A stretch of 64,000 bases of DNA from Psychroflexus salis (GCF_014640175.1 NZ_BMGL01000013.1:1-64000); one strand, 5' to 3'; shown: positions 8,863 to 17,529, counted from the stretch's first letter. The notes: generated by a model not told the origin, from the sequence alone. A program made the numbers and translations.

Positions 8863-10293
8863 ATGAAAATTCTGCTTACTGGTGCCAATGGTTACATAGG
8901 TATGCGACTTTTGCCTGCTTTGCTAAAAAGTGGTCACGAAGTTGTCTGTGCCGTTCGAAGCGAAGACCGTTTTTCGATTGATCAAGAAACGCGTGCTGAA
9001 ATTGATGTGATAGAAATTGATTTTTTAGAAGATGTTAAACATGGAAAAATACCTAAAGACATTGACGTTGCATTTTATTTAATTCATTCTATGTCAGGCT
9101 CTACAACTGATTTTGATGAGTTGGAGCGTAAAACTGCTGAAAATTTTAATGCATATCTTGCTGAAACTAATGTAAAACAAGTTATTTTTTTAAGCGGAAT
9201 TGTTAATGAAAAAGAACTTTCAAAACATTTAAAATCTAGAAAACGCGTAGAAGAAATTTTGTACGAAGGCAGATTTAATTTAACGGTTTTACGAGCTGGA
9301 ATTATCGTTGGTTCAGGTAGTGCATCTTTCGAAATATTGCGCGATTTATGCGAAAAATTACCCATTATGATTACGCCTAAGTGGGTAAATACCAAGTGCC
9401 AACCCATTGCCATAAGAAACGTTTTACAATTTTTAGAAGGTGTAATTGGTCGCGAAGAATGTTTCAATCAATCATTCGATATTGGTGGTCCAGATGTGCT
9501 TTCTTATAAAGAAATGATGCAAAAATATGCGAAAGTAAGAGAACTTAATTTGAGCATTTTTAATGTTCCTATAATGACGCCCAAGCTCTCTTCGTATTGG
9601 TTGTATTTTGTTACTGCTACATCTTATAAATTAGCTGTAAATTTAGTTGATAGTATGCGAGTTGAAGTAGTAAGTAAAGATAAACGCTTGCAAGATTTGT
9701 TAGAAATAGAAGCCATTACTTACGAAGATGCTATACGGATGGCATTTGCTAAAATTGAACAAAATCAGGTAATTTCTAGTTGGAAAGACTCCAAAGTAAG
9801 TGGTCGATTTTCAAAACGAGACCTCAACAAATACATACAGGTTCCGAGTTATGGATGTTTAAAAGATCACCAACAAATGAAAGCAGAAAACCCTGAAATG
9901 GCGCTAGAAAAAATTTGGGCAATTGGTGGAGAAAATGGATGGTATTATGCCAATTTTTTATGGAAAATTCGCGGCTACTTAGATAAGTTTTTGGGTGGCG
10001 TAGGATTACGCCGGGGCAGAACCAACAAACAAAACATTTACCCAGGCGATGCGCTCGATTTTTGGCGTGTGTTAATGGCCGACAAAGAAGAAAAAAGATT
10101 ACTCCTATTTGCTGAAATGAAAGTACCTGGTGAAGCTTGGTTAGAGTTTTATATTGATGCCCATAATGTGGTACATCAAAATGCTACTTTTAGACCGAAA
10201 GGTTTACGTGGACGGTTATATTGGTATTGTATGTTGCCTTTCCATTACTTCATTTTCCATGGCATGTTATCTGAAATTGTAAAAAATAAGTGA
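8863..10293 (+). CDS. SDR-type NAD(P)-dependent oxidoreductase with C-terminal DUF2867
   Basis: The N-terminal half is an atypical short-chain dehydrogenase/epimerase: GANGYIGMRLL near residue 7 is the nucleotide-binding glycine motif, and the fold continues to the region around GGPDVLSYKEM. From about residue 320 to the end lies a DUF2867-type domain (WAIGGENGWYY, LDFWRV, GEAWLEFYI, LRGRLYWYCMLPFHYFIF). This two-domain protein is common in Bacteroidota and is often annotated as an NAD-dependent epimerase/dehydratase. The substrate is unknown. It follows the small gene at 8392 by 12 bases. The 476 residues are full length for the architecture. Confidence 0.88.
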   Translation: MKILLTGANGYIGMRLLPALLKSGHEVVCAVRSEDRFSIDQETRAEIDVIEIDFLEDVKHGKIPKDIDVAFYLIHSMSGSTTDFDELERKTAENFNAYLAETNVKQVIFLSGIVNEKELSKHLKSRKRVEEILYEGRFNLTVLRAGIIVGSGSASFEILRDLCEKLPIMITPKWVNTKCQPIAIRNVLQFLEGVIGREECFNQSFDIGGPDVLSYKEMMQKYAKVRELNLSIFNVPIMTPKLSSYWLYFVTATSYKLAVNLVDSMRVEVVSKDKRLQDLLEIEAITYEDAIRMAFAKIEQNQVISSWKDSKVSGRFSKRDLNKYIQVPSYGCLKDHQQMKAENPEMALEKIWAIGGENGWYYANFLWKIRGYLDKFLGGVGLRRGRTNKQNIYPGDALDFWRVLMADKEEKRLLLFAEMKVPGEAWLEFYIDAHNVVHQNATFRPKGLRGRLYWYCMLPFHYFIFHGMLSEIVKNK

Positions 10294-10350
10294 TTTGCGA
10301 TAATTTATTTTTTTTGATTGAAATCAAGTCTGTAAATCACAATTATTGTA

Positions 10351-10383
10351 AATAAAAAAGCCTTTCCTTCATCGGAAAAGCTT
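10351..10383 (-). terminator. Rho-independent terminator behind tRNA-Asp
   Basis: On the minus strand AAGCTTTTCC and GGAAAGGCTT pair over 10 bp (one G-T wobble) around a six-base loop and are followed by a T run. It ends the tRNA-Asp transcript about 60 bases after the tRNA 3' end. Confidence 0.8.
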
Positions 10384-10388
10384 CTCGT

Positions 10389-10425
10389 GGTTTTACAACT
10401 TAAAACCTGCGTACAAAAAGTACGC
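10389..10425 (-). ncRNA. Two-hairpin tRNA-Asp trailer, possible small RNA
   Basis: Between the tRNA-Asp 3' end (10445) and its terminator lie two perfect stem-loops. 10409-10425 has GCGTAC/GTACGC around five bases, and 10389-10407 has a 7-bp GGTTTTA/TAAAACC stem around five bases. Together with the terminator they make three hairpins in a row in the trailer. Trailers of tRNA genes are usually short and unstructured. This one could yield a stable small RNA after RNase cleavage, or could simply aid processing. The structures are seen in the sequence. The function is inference. Confidence 0.4.
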
Positions 10426-10444
10426 TCAACACAACATTTTATTG

Positions 10445-10518
10445 CGGTCTGGACGAGACTCGAACTCGCGACCCCCTGCGTGACAGGCAGGTATTCTAAC
10501 CAACTGAACTACCAGACC
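10445..10518 (-). tRNA. tRNA-Asp (anticodon GTC)
   Basis: A 74-base cloverleaf on the minus strand. Acceptor stem GGTCTGG/CCAGACC, a D arm, anticodon stem CCTGC/GCAGG with loop CTGTCAC giving anticodon GTC, T arm GCGAG-TTCGAGT-CTCGT, and discriminator G. CCA is not encoded (CAA follows the discriminator), so it must be added after transcription. It is transcribed alone, from its own consensus promoter to its own terminator. Confidence 0.97.
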
Positions 10519-10566
10519 AAAATTTCAAATATTTACTCCACTCATATCGTTTTGTAAATGCGAGTG

Positions 10567-10597
10567 CAAATATAAGCGCAATTTCGAAATCACCAAA
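10567..10597 (-). promoter_or_regulatory. Promoter of tRNA-Asp
   Basis: On the minus strand TTTG (10597-10594) and TATATTTG (10574-10567) are separated by 19 bases, a textbook Bacteroidota -33/-7 promoter. The -7 box lies 48 bases before the tRNA 5' end, leaving a leader of about 40 bases. Confidence 0.75.
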
Positions 10598-10784
10598 TAT
10601 TTATTTGATGTTTTTTTACTTTTTTTAAAACACAAAAAATAAACTGTTCAATATCAAAATAAACGCTAAAAATAAGGTGTATTGTCCCTTAGCTTATTTG
10701 AGAATTGAACAGTGTTAAAATCCAATGATAAGTCTTTTTTAGGAGTTGTAATAAATAAGTAACTTCGCAATTTCAATAACGTTT

Positions 10785-11405
10785 ATGAGTGACCTTTATT
10801 ACAGCATAGCTTCGTCTGTTTCAGATATAATTTACAAAGAAAAGGGAAGTAAATTTATTGGCTACGCCTATCCTGTTTCGTCTGAAGAAGATATCGAGCT
10901 CGCTTTAGCCAATGTTAAACAAAAGCAACACAAAGCTCGACATTTTTGTTACGCGTGGCAGTTAGAAAAAGATTACTCTAGATTTAGAGCTAATGATGAT
11001 GGCGAACCTTCTAATTCGGCTGGAATGCCAATTTTTGGCCAATTACAAGCTTTTAATTTAACTAATTGCTTGGTAGTTGTGGTTCGGTATTTTGGTGGTA
11101 CTAAGCTAGGCGTTGGCGGTTTAATTAGTGCTTATAAAACAACTGCTCAACAAACTTTACAACAAGCAAAAATTACCAAACATACTATTGATGAACAATT
11201 TAAAATACAATGTAATTATGATTTAATAAATGTTGTAATGCGGTATATTGAAGAAGATAATTTACAGCTTATTCATCAAAATTTAGAAATGAATTGCAAT
11301 TTCACGCTTGGTGTTCGCAAAAAAGAATTTAATCGCGTATTACAGAAATTTCAAAAAGTATATGGTTTAGATGTAAAACATCCTTCCCTAGAAAAGGAAG
11401 GATGA
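10785..11405 (+). CDS. YigZ/IMPACT family protein
   Basis: A 206-residue member of the YigZ/IMPACT (UPF0029) family. The N-terminal domain holds the conserved segments KEKGSKFIGYA, KARHFCYAW, NDDGEPSNSAGMPI and VVVVRYFGGTKLGVGGL. A C-terminal DUF1949-like domain follows from about residue 135. The family is linked to translation control in eukaryotes (IMPACT/Gcn2) and has unknown biochemical function in bacteria. The last codons and stop are part of a 9-bp hairpin (11379-11404). It converges with the padR operon. Confidence 0.93.
   Translation: MSDLYYSIASSVSDIIYKEKGSKFIGYAYPVSSEEDIELALANVKQKQHKARHFCYAWQLEKDYSRFRANDDGEPSNSAGMPIFGQLQAFNLTNCLVVVVRYFGGTKLGVGGLISAYKTTAQQTLQQAKITKHTIDEQFKIQCNYDLINVVMRYIEEDNLQLIHQNLEMNCNFTLGVRKKEFNRVLQKFQKVYGLDVKHPSLEKEG
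11379..11404. terminator. Hairpin over the yigZ stop, possible convergent terminator
   Basis: CATCCTTCC and GGAAGGATG form a perfect 9-bp stem around an eight-base loop, with the yigZ stop codon inside the 3' arm. Neither side has a long T run (four T follow on the minus strand), so termination strength is doubtful. It separates two convergent transcription units. Confidence 0.45.
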
Positions 11406-11434
11406 TAAAATACAAATTAATTTAATAACTAAGA

Positions 11435-12154
11435 CTAAAGTTGCTTTACACTTCCACCCGAACTAGTTGACTTATCAATTGATTTTGGTTTTCCATTGTA
11501 TTTAATAGATGCACCGCTAGAGCTACTTGCATTCAAACTTTCATTAGCCGTTAACTTTATTGAAGCTCCCGAGCTTGCAGAAGCATTTACGTTTTCTGCT
11601 ATTAAATCTACAGCATTAACACCTGTTCCACTTGAAGCTGAATAAGAAATTGAATTGCTTTTTCCACTTAAAATTACGTTAGCACCACTAGAAGAAGAGA
11701 CGGATAATTCTTTTGTGTCAATTACTATTTCAGCTTTACAACCGCTTGAAAAACTAGTTTGAAGCTTTTCACTTTCTATTGCAGATGCAGAATGTAAATA
11801 AATTCCACTTGAGACTGAAAGCTGGGATAAGTTTTCAGTATAAAAAAGTTGAATTAATTTTTTGTTAGCCTTCCTTATATTGTTGTTAGCTTCAATTACA
11901 AGTTCATTATCTTCCAAAGAGAAGACTAACTCTTCCATCAGGTTTTTATTGGCTGATATCAACATTCTGTTTTCATTAGCAGGTATCAATTCTACTTCCC
12001 AACCATTTTTTAAATGAAGAGAGTTGAAAGCATCTAATTGCATTTCTTGTTGAATTACTTCTCCTTTTCCATTTACACTATTGGTAATGTATCCGCACTG
12101 AGTTAAAGTTAGCGATACAAAAAGACTAAATACTAATTTTAAAATACTACTCAT
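11435..12154 (-). CDS. Head-GIN domain (DUF2807) lipoprotein
   Basis: A 239-residue lipoprotein with signal peptide and lipobox ending LTQC (Cys20). The mature part is a DUF2807/head-GIN domain, predicted to be a right-handed beta-helix. Short Ser-Gly turns (SASSG, SSSSGA, TSSGG) recur along the second half, one per strand turn. The family is widespread in Bacteroidota envelopes and its function is not known. It is the last gene of a padR-pspC-DUF2807 operon and overlaps the pspC-like gene by 8 bases, an arrangement that suggests an envelope-stress role together with the PspC protein. Confidence 0.92.
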   Translation of the reverse strand: MSSILKLVFSLFVSLTLTQCGYITNSVNGKGEVIQQEMQLDAFNSLHLKNGWEVELIPANENRMLISANKNLMEELVFSLEDNELVIEANNNIRKANKKLIQLFYTENLSQLSVSSGIYLHSASAIESEKLQTSFSSGCKAEIVIDTKELSVSSSSGANVILSGKSNSISYSASSGTGVNAVDLIAENVNASASSGASIKLTANESLNASSSSGASIKYNGKPKSIDKSTSSGGSVKQL

Positions 12155-13763
12155 GGTTTTGGTTTTTAGGTTTATTTTGAATACAGGTGGTACAGACTAA
12201 TTCATAATCTTGAACTTGAAATACATCTGATGAATTATCAGTAAATTTTAAGTAATTCGTTTGTCGGTAATCTTTAAAAACTGACACATTTTTATCTACT
12301 TTAAAATATAAACCATCAGGTAAATATAAAATTAAATTCAATTTTAAATCCATGTCCTGCAGTGCAATGTCTGAAGTATAAAAAGCATCTAGTAACAAAT
12401 CATTTTCATTTTGAGTATAAGAATAACTAATTAGTTGAGCATTACTTCTAGCTTCTTTTGTACTCTTTCCAGATGATTTTTTACTTATTCGAAGTTTTGG
12501 AATTGTATCGTTTGATGGCTGTATAGCAATATAAATGGAAGTACCTACTAAAATATCTTCTCCTTTTTCTGGATTGTATTTTATTTGATTTGTAGAAGAT
12601 CTGTAAATCTGTTCAGTATAATTTAAATTAGGAATCATTTGTATAGAAAGTGTGTCTTTTATAGAAGCTTGTAAATCCTGAAGCACAACAACTTCGCTTG
12701 TAATATTAGAAGCTATTCCCTTTCGAATTCCTAAAAATGAAACATATGCAATAGCAATAAACCACAGCGCTAAAAAAATTACTACGGTTCTAAGTTTAAA
12801 AAGTTTCAACTTATGATTGATGATTTTCAAGCCAGCCAGAAAAAGAAAATAAACAGGAATAGCAGCTATGCAAAAAAATGTTAGCATTTGCAACCAAACT
12901 GGTGCTTCAAAAACAAAAGGTCCTTCGTTAGATAAATTGAAATCTGCAATATCTAAAAAGCTAATGCTTCCAAAACTGATAAAAGAAATAAACATTCCCG
13001 CCAAACTTAAGCCAGCAATAAACACTAAAATGAAACCTATAATTTTTACCAACACATTTGCCACTTTACTCAAAATTTCTGTAAGTTGTTCTACAAAACG
13101 AGTAACCGTAGATTTTCCATTTTGAGCAGCTTTTTCATAATCGAAGTTTTTAGCGTAGCTAGCGGCTTTTTCTGTATTTTCTTTTACTTTTTTTTCGATG
13201 TTCGAAATGTTAATTGGCTCCCCCATCATAGCCAATTTTTGGGCTGTGGTTCTTGCTGCTGGTACAACAATCCAAAGTACGATATATAAAATAGTGAAGG
13301 TACCATAAGACAAGAAGAATAAAACTAACCAGATAATACGCATCCATAAAATATCAGTTCCCAAATTATGAGCTAAACCAGCACAAATACCACCCAAAAG
13401 ATTTTTTTCTTCATCTCTATAAAACTTTTTGTTTTTTGCTTGATGACTTTCATTTTGAAAATTATTGTTTTTTGCTTGGCTAAAATCATCTTCTTCATGG
13501 TCAACTTTATAATCGCTTGGTTGCCCCATGATTTTGATGATACGCTCAACTTCAGCAATTTGAACTACTTCTCTTTCACTTTGTAATTTTTCGGTCAATA
13601 ATTCGGCTATTCTTGCTTCTACATCAGCCAAAATTTCATCGCTACCTTCTTCATTTACCAAATAACTATTTATGGCATCAAGGTAGTTTTTTAAAACAGC
13701 ATAAGCTTCTTCATCGATATGAAAAAACTGTTTACCTAAGCTTATATTTATTGTTTTATTCAT
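12147..13763 (-). CDS. PspC-domain inner-membrane protein
   Basis: A 538-residue protein. The N-terminal 85 residues are a soluble domain common in Bacteroidota PspC proteins (INISLGKQFFHIDEEAY, LADVEARIAELL). A PspC domain around residues 115-175 contains LLGGICAGLAHNLG and hydrophobic spans. Three further membrane segments and a long C-terminal soluble part follow, ending with a CTTC motif near the terminus. In Enterobacteria PspC takes part in phage-shock membrane-stress signalling. Whether this relative does so is inference. It overlaps the upstream padR-like gene and the downstream DUF2807 gene by 8 bases each, so all three are translationally coupled. Confidence 0.93.
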   Translation of the reverse strand: MNKTINISLGKQFFHIDEEAYAVLKNYLDAINSYLVNEEGSDEILADVEARIAELLTEKLQSEREVVQIAEVERIIKIMGQPSDYKVDHEEDDFSQAKNNNFQNESHQAKNKKFYRDEEKNLLGGICAGLAHNLGTDILWMRIIWLVLFFLSYGTFTILYIVLWIVVPAARTTAQKLAMMGEPINISNIEKKVKENTEKAASYAKNFDYEKAAQNGKSTVTRFVEQLTEILSKVANVLVKIIGFILVFIAGLSLAGMFISFISFGSISFLDIADFNLSNEGPFVFEAPVWLQMLTFFCIAAIPVYFLFLAGLKIINHKLKLFKLRTVVIFLALWFIAIAYVSFLGIRKGIASNITSEVVVLQDLQASIKDTLSIQMIPNLNYTEQIYRSSTNQIKYNPEKGEDILVGTSIYIAIQPSNDTIPKLRISKKSSGKSTKEARSNAQLISYSYTQNENDLLLDAFYTSDIALQDMDLKLNLILYLPDGLYFKVDKNVSVFKDYRQTNYLKFTDNSSDVFQVQDYELVCTTCIQNKPKNQNHE

Positions 13764-14103
13764 GGTTGGTTGTTTTGTGTTCGGTAATGGTTTTTACGGC
13801 AAATTGTAAATCTTCCCAAGTAGTAGAAAGCGCTCTTAAAAAAGCCTCTCCATCTTTGGTTAATGCGTAATATTTGCGCGGCGGACCGCCTGTACTTTCT
13901 TGCCAGCGATATTCTAAAAGTCCAGCATTTTTTAATCGCGTTAACAAAGGATAAATCGTGCCTTCGACTACAATTAATTTGGCGGCTTTTAAACTTTCTA
14001 ATATTTCAGCTACGTATGCGTCGTTACGTTTTAAAACCGACAAAATGCAGTATTCTAAAACGCCCTTACGCATCTGTGCTTGCGTGTTTTCAAGTTTCAT
14101 CAT
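13756..14103 (-). CDS. PadR family transcriptional regulator
   Basis: A 115-residue PadR-type winged-helix repressor: MRKGVLEYCILSVLKRNDAYVAEI is the helix-turn-helix region, followed by the wing motif VVEGTIYPLLTRLKNAGLLEYRW and GPPRKYYALTKDGE. It heads an operon with the PspC and DUF2807 genes and probably represses it. A 24-bp near-palindrome lies between its -7 box and start codon. Two ATGs (14103 and 14100) are adjacent and either may be used. Confidence 0.95.
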   Translation of the reverse strand: MMKLENTQAQMRKGVLEYCILSVLKRNDAYVAEILESLKAAKLIVVEGTIYPLLTRLKNAGLLEYRWQESTGGPPRKYYALTKDGEAFLRALSTTWEDLQFAVKTITEHKTTNHE

Positions 14104-14114
14104 TTTATTTTATA

Positions 14115-14138
14115 AAAAGTAACTATATAACTACTTTT
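14115..14138. promoter_or_regulatory. Candidate PadR operator
   Basis: A 24-bp near-perfect palindrome, AAAAGTA...TACTTTT with TATATA at the centre; 10 of 12 positions in each half match. It lies just downstream of the predicted transcription start of the padR operon, where a dimeric repressor would block transcription. Autoregulation is inferred from position and symmetry. Confidence 0.6.
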
Positions 14139-14149
14139 AATACACAATG

Positions 14150-14157
14150 CAAAGATA
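14150..14157 (-). promoter_or_regulatory. -7 promoter box of the padR operon
   Basis: TATCTTTG on the minus strand, a perfect TAnnTTTG match, 46 bases upstream of the padR ATG. The palindrome at 14115-14138 lies between it and the gene. Confidence 0.55.
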
Positions 14158-14292
14158 TGTTTATTAAACACTACTTTGCATTACATAATACTATAAATTA
14201 ACTTAATATTAACTAATTGAGTTGAAATTGAAAAAATTAAAATTGATCAAAAAAAACTGCATAAAAAGCAATTGGAATTGTATATTGAACGC

Positions 14293-14748
14293 ATGAAATT
14301 AACACCCAAAAAAATAAATTGGTTTTTATTGTTAAAGCTACCTTCAGCATGGTTTTGTGGTGTGCGTTTAAATTATATTAATCATACAAAAAGCCTTGCT
14401 TCTGTTCGTTTTAAATGGATTAATCAAAATCCATTTAAAAGTATGTATTTTGCTGTACAAGCCATGGCTGCAGAACTAACCACGGGAGCATTAGTTATGC
14501 AAAGCATACAAAACGAAAACAAAAATATTTCGATGTTAGTGGCTGAAAATAAAGCTGAATTTGTAAAAAAAGCAACTGGGAAAATTCAATTTGAATGCAC
14601 AGACGGAAAGGCTTTAAATGATGCCATGCAGCTATGCATCAATCAAAAAGAAGGTGCCACTTTTTGGATGAAATCTGAAGGAAAAAACGAAGCAAACGAA
14701 GTAGTATCTATTTTTTATTTTAAATGGACATTAAAAGTTAAAAGCTAA
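14293..14748 (+). CDS. DUF4442 (hotdog-fold, thioesterase-like) protein
   Basis: A 151-residue protein beginning MKLTPKKINWFLLLKLPSAW, the usual opening of DUF4442 proteins, with conserved FKSMYFAVQAMAAELTTG as the hotdog central helix. The family is related to acyl-CoA thioesterases but lacks a proven substrate. I chose ATG 14293. The frame is open back to 14221 (24 charged codons, only a TTG at 14272 as possible start), which is probably leader sequence. It is divergent from the padR operon and monocistronic. Confidence 0.85.
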   Translation: MKLTPKKINWFLLLKLPSAWFCGVRLNYINHTKSLASVRFKWINQNPFKSMYFAVQAMAAELTTGALVMQSIQNENKNISMLVAENKAEFVKKATGKIQFECTDGKALNDAMQLCINQKEGATFWMKSEGKNEANEVVSIFYFKWTLKVKS

Positions 14749-14863
14749 GTTGAAGCCTTAATCTCTAACTTTTTTTTAACAACACTTAAGTAATCAAAGT
14801 AGTATATTCGAAGATAAATTGTATTTATGATAAAAAAATACTTAACCTAAAACTATTTAAATT

Positions 14864-15061
14864 ATGGCAAGAGCTATGTTTGAATACACAAAAAAAGTAT
14901 TAAATAGCGTTAGCTTCGACGTTCATTTATTTTCTAAAGAAGTAGAAAAAGCTGTAAAAAGATTACTCCCTTACGAGATTGAAGAATTGCGTTTATATGT
15001 TTTACAATTAATTAAAACCAACCCGCAACTACAATCTTCATTGCTTTATTTACCAAAGTGA
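14864..15061 (+). CDS. Small conserved Flavobacteriia protein
   Basis: A 65-residue soluble protein: MARAMFEYTKKVLNSVSFD, then VEKAVKRLLPYEIEELRLYV. I recognise this short helical protein as a recurrent, uncharacterised protein in Flavobacteriaceae, but know no function for it. It has no signal peptide and no membrane span. The start is preceded by an A-rich leader. It stands alone between the DUF4442 gene and the convergent DUF2797 gene. Confidence 0.7.
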   Translation: MARAMFEYTKKVLNSVSFDVHLFSKEVEKAVKRLLPYEIEELRLYVLQLIKTNPQLQSSLLYLPK

Positions 15062-15101
15062 AAATAAAATTATTTAAAATAAATTTTATGTAGAAATTGT
15101 A

Positions 15102-15893
15102 TTAAACATTGATTTCTACATAAAGACCTTCATTATTACGTACGTTAAAAACACGATTATCTTCAAATAACAAATATTGTCCTTTAACCCCTATTAATTT
15201 ACCTTGGTATGTAGGATTTTTTTCAAGATTTAAAGAAGTTGGTTTCATAGGATATTTTTCAACAGGAAAAACTAATTCTTTTTCAATTTCATTTTCTTGA
15301 ACATAAGCTCTTACTTCTTCTGGGAGATATTGTACTAATCCAGCTTTTATATCTTCTAAGTTTTTATCGTCTATATCATTCTTTAACATTTTACGCCAAT
15401 TTGTTTTATCAGCAATGTGTTTTTTCAGAGCAACTTCGGCTATTCCTGCTAGATATCGATTTGGTGTTTCTAAAAAAATTAAGGCTTCATGTGCTCCTTG
15501 ATCGATCCACCGAGTTGGCAATTGTTTTTTTCTAGTTACGCCAACTTTTACATTACTCGAATTAGCTAAATACACAATATGGGGTTGTAATTGCATTTCT
15601 TTTTCAAAAGCTAAATCGCGATCTTCTTCATTTAAATGTGCTTTGCTTTTTTCAGGGTGCATAATCCACTCACCTGCTCTTGGCGTTTCACCAAAACATG
15701 AATAGCAAAAACCTTGACGATATATTTTTTTATTTTTTCCACAGTTTAAACATTGGTATTTTAAAAATTTTATAGAAAAAGCTGAATTTATTTTTTGATT
15801 TAAATGAATAAAATCTTCGTCAAGATTTAAAAAATATTGAATAGGTTTTGCTTCTTCTGTAAGCATTTTCTTTAAAACTCCTTGATATAGCAT
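15102..15893 (-). CDS. DUF2797 zinc-ribbon protein
   Basis: A 263-residue DUF2797 family protein. CLNCGKN and CYSCFGE provide two cysteine pairs of a likely zinc ribbon near residues 48-70. HIVYLANSSNVKVGVTRKKQLPTRWIDQGA in the middle resembles a GIY-YIG-like segment, and a beta-rich C-terminus ends with GVKGQYLLFEDNRVFNVR. The function is unknown. Nucleic-acid binding or cleavage is possible from the fold resemblance but unproven. It is divergent from the GH3 gene, with 73 bases between them. Confidence 0.88.
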   Translation of the reverse strand: MLYQGVLKKMLTEEAKPIQYFLNLDEDFIHLNQKINSAFSIKFLKYQCLNCGKNKKIYRQGFCYSCFGETPRAGEWIMHPEKSKAHLNEEDRDLAFEKEMQLQPHIVYLANSSNVKVGVTRKKQLPTRWIDQGAHEALIFLETPNRYLAGIAEVALKKHIADKTNWRKMLKNDIDDKNLEDIKAGLVQYLPEEVRAYVQENEIEKELVFPVEKYPMKPTSLNLEKNPTYQGKLIGVKGQYLLFEDNRVFNVRNNEGLYVEINV

Positions 15894-15966
15894 ATAATCT
15901 AACTTTGAAAATTGAAATAAAAATCGTTTTTTTACGATTGTAAAATTCGTAAAATAAACGCAATTT

Positions 15967-17484
15967 ATGCCGATTCCTATAGTAAATTCTATCGCTTCTT
16001 GGTTTTTGAAAAAAAGAATTCATCATATGGAATTATTTATGAAATACCCCAACGAAGTACAACACGAATTATTAATCAATTTAATTCGCTTTGCTAAGAA
16101 AACAGAGGTTGGTAAAAAGTATGATTTTCAAAGCATAACATCGTATAAAGAATTTACAAATCGAGTTCCTGTTCAAACTTATGAAGATTTTGAAGCAGAT
16201 ATTGAGCGTTCTCGATTGGGAGAAAATAATATTTTTTGGCCTTCGCCTATCAAACTTTTTGCAAAATCCAGCGGAACCACAAATAGCAAAAGCAAATTTA
16301 TTCCTGTAAGTGAAGAAGCGCTTGAAGAATGCCATTTTACTGCAAGCAAAGACATGTTGTGCCTGTATTTAAACAATAACCCCGATGCTTCGCTTTTTTT
16401 AGGAAAAAGTTTACGACTTGGTGGCAGCAAACAAATTTACCAAGACAATAAATCTAGCTATGGCGACTTGTCTGCTTTATTAATCGATAATATGCCTTTT
16501 TGGGCAACCTACAGTAGCACTCCAAGTAATGATATATCGCTTATGGGAGATTGGGAAACCAAAATGCAAGCTATCATAGACGAAACCATACACGAAAACG
16601 TAACTAGTTTGGCCGGTGTTCCTTCATGGATGTTGGTTTTACTTAACCAAGTACTTGAAACTACAGGTGCCAAAAATATAAAAGAAGTTTGGCCTAATTT
16701 AGAGGTATATTTTCATGGTGGTGTTAGTTTTGCTCCGTACAAAGAACAATACAAAAAACTTATTCCAGATCATAATTTTAGGTATTACGAAATTTATAAT
16801 GCATCTGAAGGCTTTTTAGCTGCAAAAGATAAAAATGATAGCGATGAATTGCTTCTGTTTTTAGACTACGGCATCTTTTATGAGTTTATACCCATGGATA
16901 CCTACGGAAACGAAGTAGAAAAAATAATTCCGCTAAGCCAAGTTGAAGTTGGAAAAAATTATGCCATGGTCATTACTACCAATTCTGGATTATGGCGCTA
17001 TAAAATAGGCGATACCGTTCGCTTCACTTCTACATTACCCTATCGCATAAAAGTTTCTGGAAGAACCAAACATTTTATTAATGCTTTTGGTGAAGAATTA
17101 ATTATTGAAAATGCAGAAAATGCTTTAAAACAAACTTCAAAATTACATGCTGCTGAAATTGCTGAATACACAGCCGCTCCTATCTTTATGGATGGAAAAG
17201 AAAAAGGTGCGCATGAATGGATTATTGAGTTTAATAAAGCACCAAAAAACTTTAGTGAATTTGCAAAAACATTAGATAAAGAGCTTCAAAAACTAAACAG
17301 TGATTACGAAGCTAAGCGCCTGAATAATATGACCCTAAATCCACTAAAATTAATTGTAGCAGAGAAAGGTCTGTTTTATAAATGGTTAAAAATAAATGAC
17401 AAATTAGGTGGCCAACACAAAATACCAAGACTGGCTAATAACCGAAAGTATGTAGATGAATTGTTAGTCTTAAATAAGAATTAA
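15967..17484 (+). CDS. GH3-family acyl-adenylating enzyme
   Basis: A 505-residue member of the GH3 family, the superfamily of plant auxin/jasmonate-amino-acid synthetases. The ATP-binding motif FAKSSGTTNSKSKFIPVS, the AMP-binding region YNASEGFLAA and the hinge motif LWRYKIGDTVRF are all present, so adenylate formation is likely. In Bacteroidota the acyl and amine substrates are unknown. Length and start (MPIPIVNSIASWFLKKR) are typical for bacterial members. It is divergent from DUF2797 and ends before a strong bidirectional terminator. Confidence 0.93.
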   Translation: MPIPIVNSIASWFLKKRIHHMELFMKYPNEVQHELLINLIRFAKKTEVGKKYDFQSITSYKEFTNRVPVQTYEDFEADIERSRLGENNIFWPSPIKLFAKSSGTTNSKSKFIPVSEEALEECHFTASKDMLCLYLNNNPDASLFLGKSLRLGGSKQIYQDNKSSYGDLSALLIDNMPFWATYSSTPSNDISLMGDWETKMQAIIDETIHENVTSLAGVPSWMLVLLNQVLETTGAKNIKEVWPNLEVYFHGGVSFAPYKEQYKKLIPDHNFRYYEIYNASEGFLAAKDKNDSDELLLFLDYGIFYEFIPMDTYGNEVEKIIPLSQVEVGKNYAMVITTNSGLWRYKIGDTVRFTSTLPYRIKVSGRTKHFINAFGEELIIENAENALKQTSKLHAAEIAEYTAAPIFMDGKEKGAHEWIIEFNKAPKNFSEFAKTLDKELQKLNSDYEAKRLNNMTLNPLKLIVAEKGLFYKWLKINDKLGGQHKIPRLANNRKYVDELLVLNKN

Positions 17485-17529
17485 TATTGCATAACACACT
17501 TTTCTATTAATTTGTAGTTGCCTAAATAA

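Noticed and set aside
9084-9467. A 127-codon open frame on the minus strand
   Set aside because: Antisense shadow of the SDR/DUF2867 gene, without family motif.
13863-14201. A 112-codon open frame on the plus strand
   Set aside because: Overlaps padR in antisense and covers its promoter and operator.
14221-14292. An N-terminal extension of the DUF4442 protein
   Set aside because: The 24 open codons contain no ATG, only a TTG, and family members begin at the MKLTPKK position.
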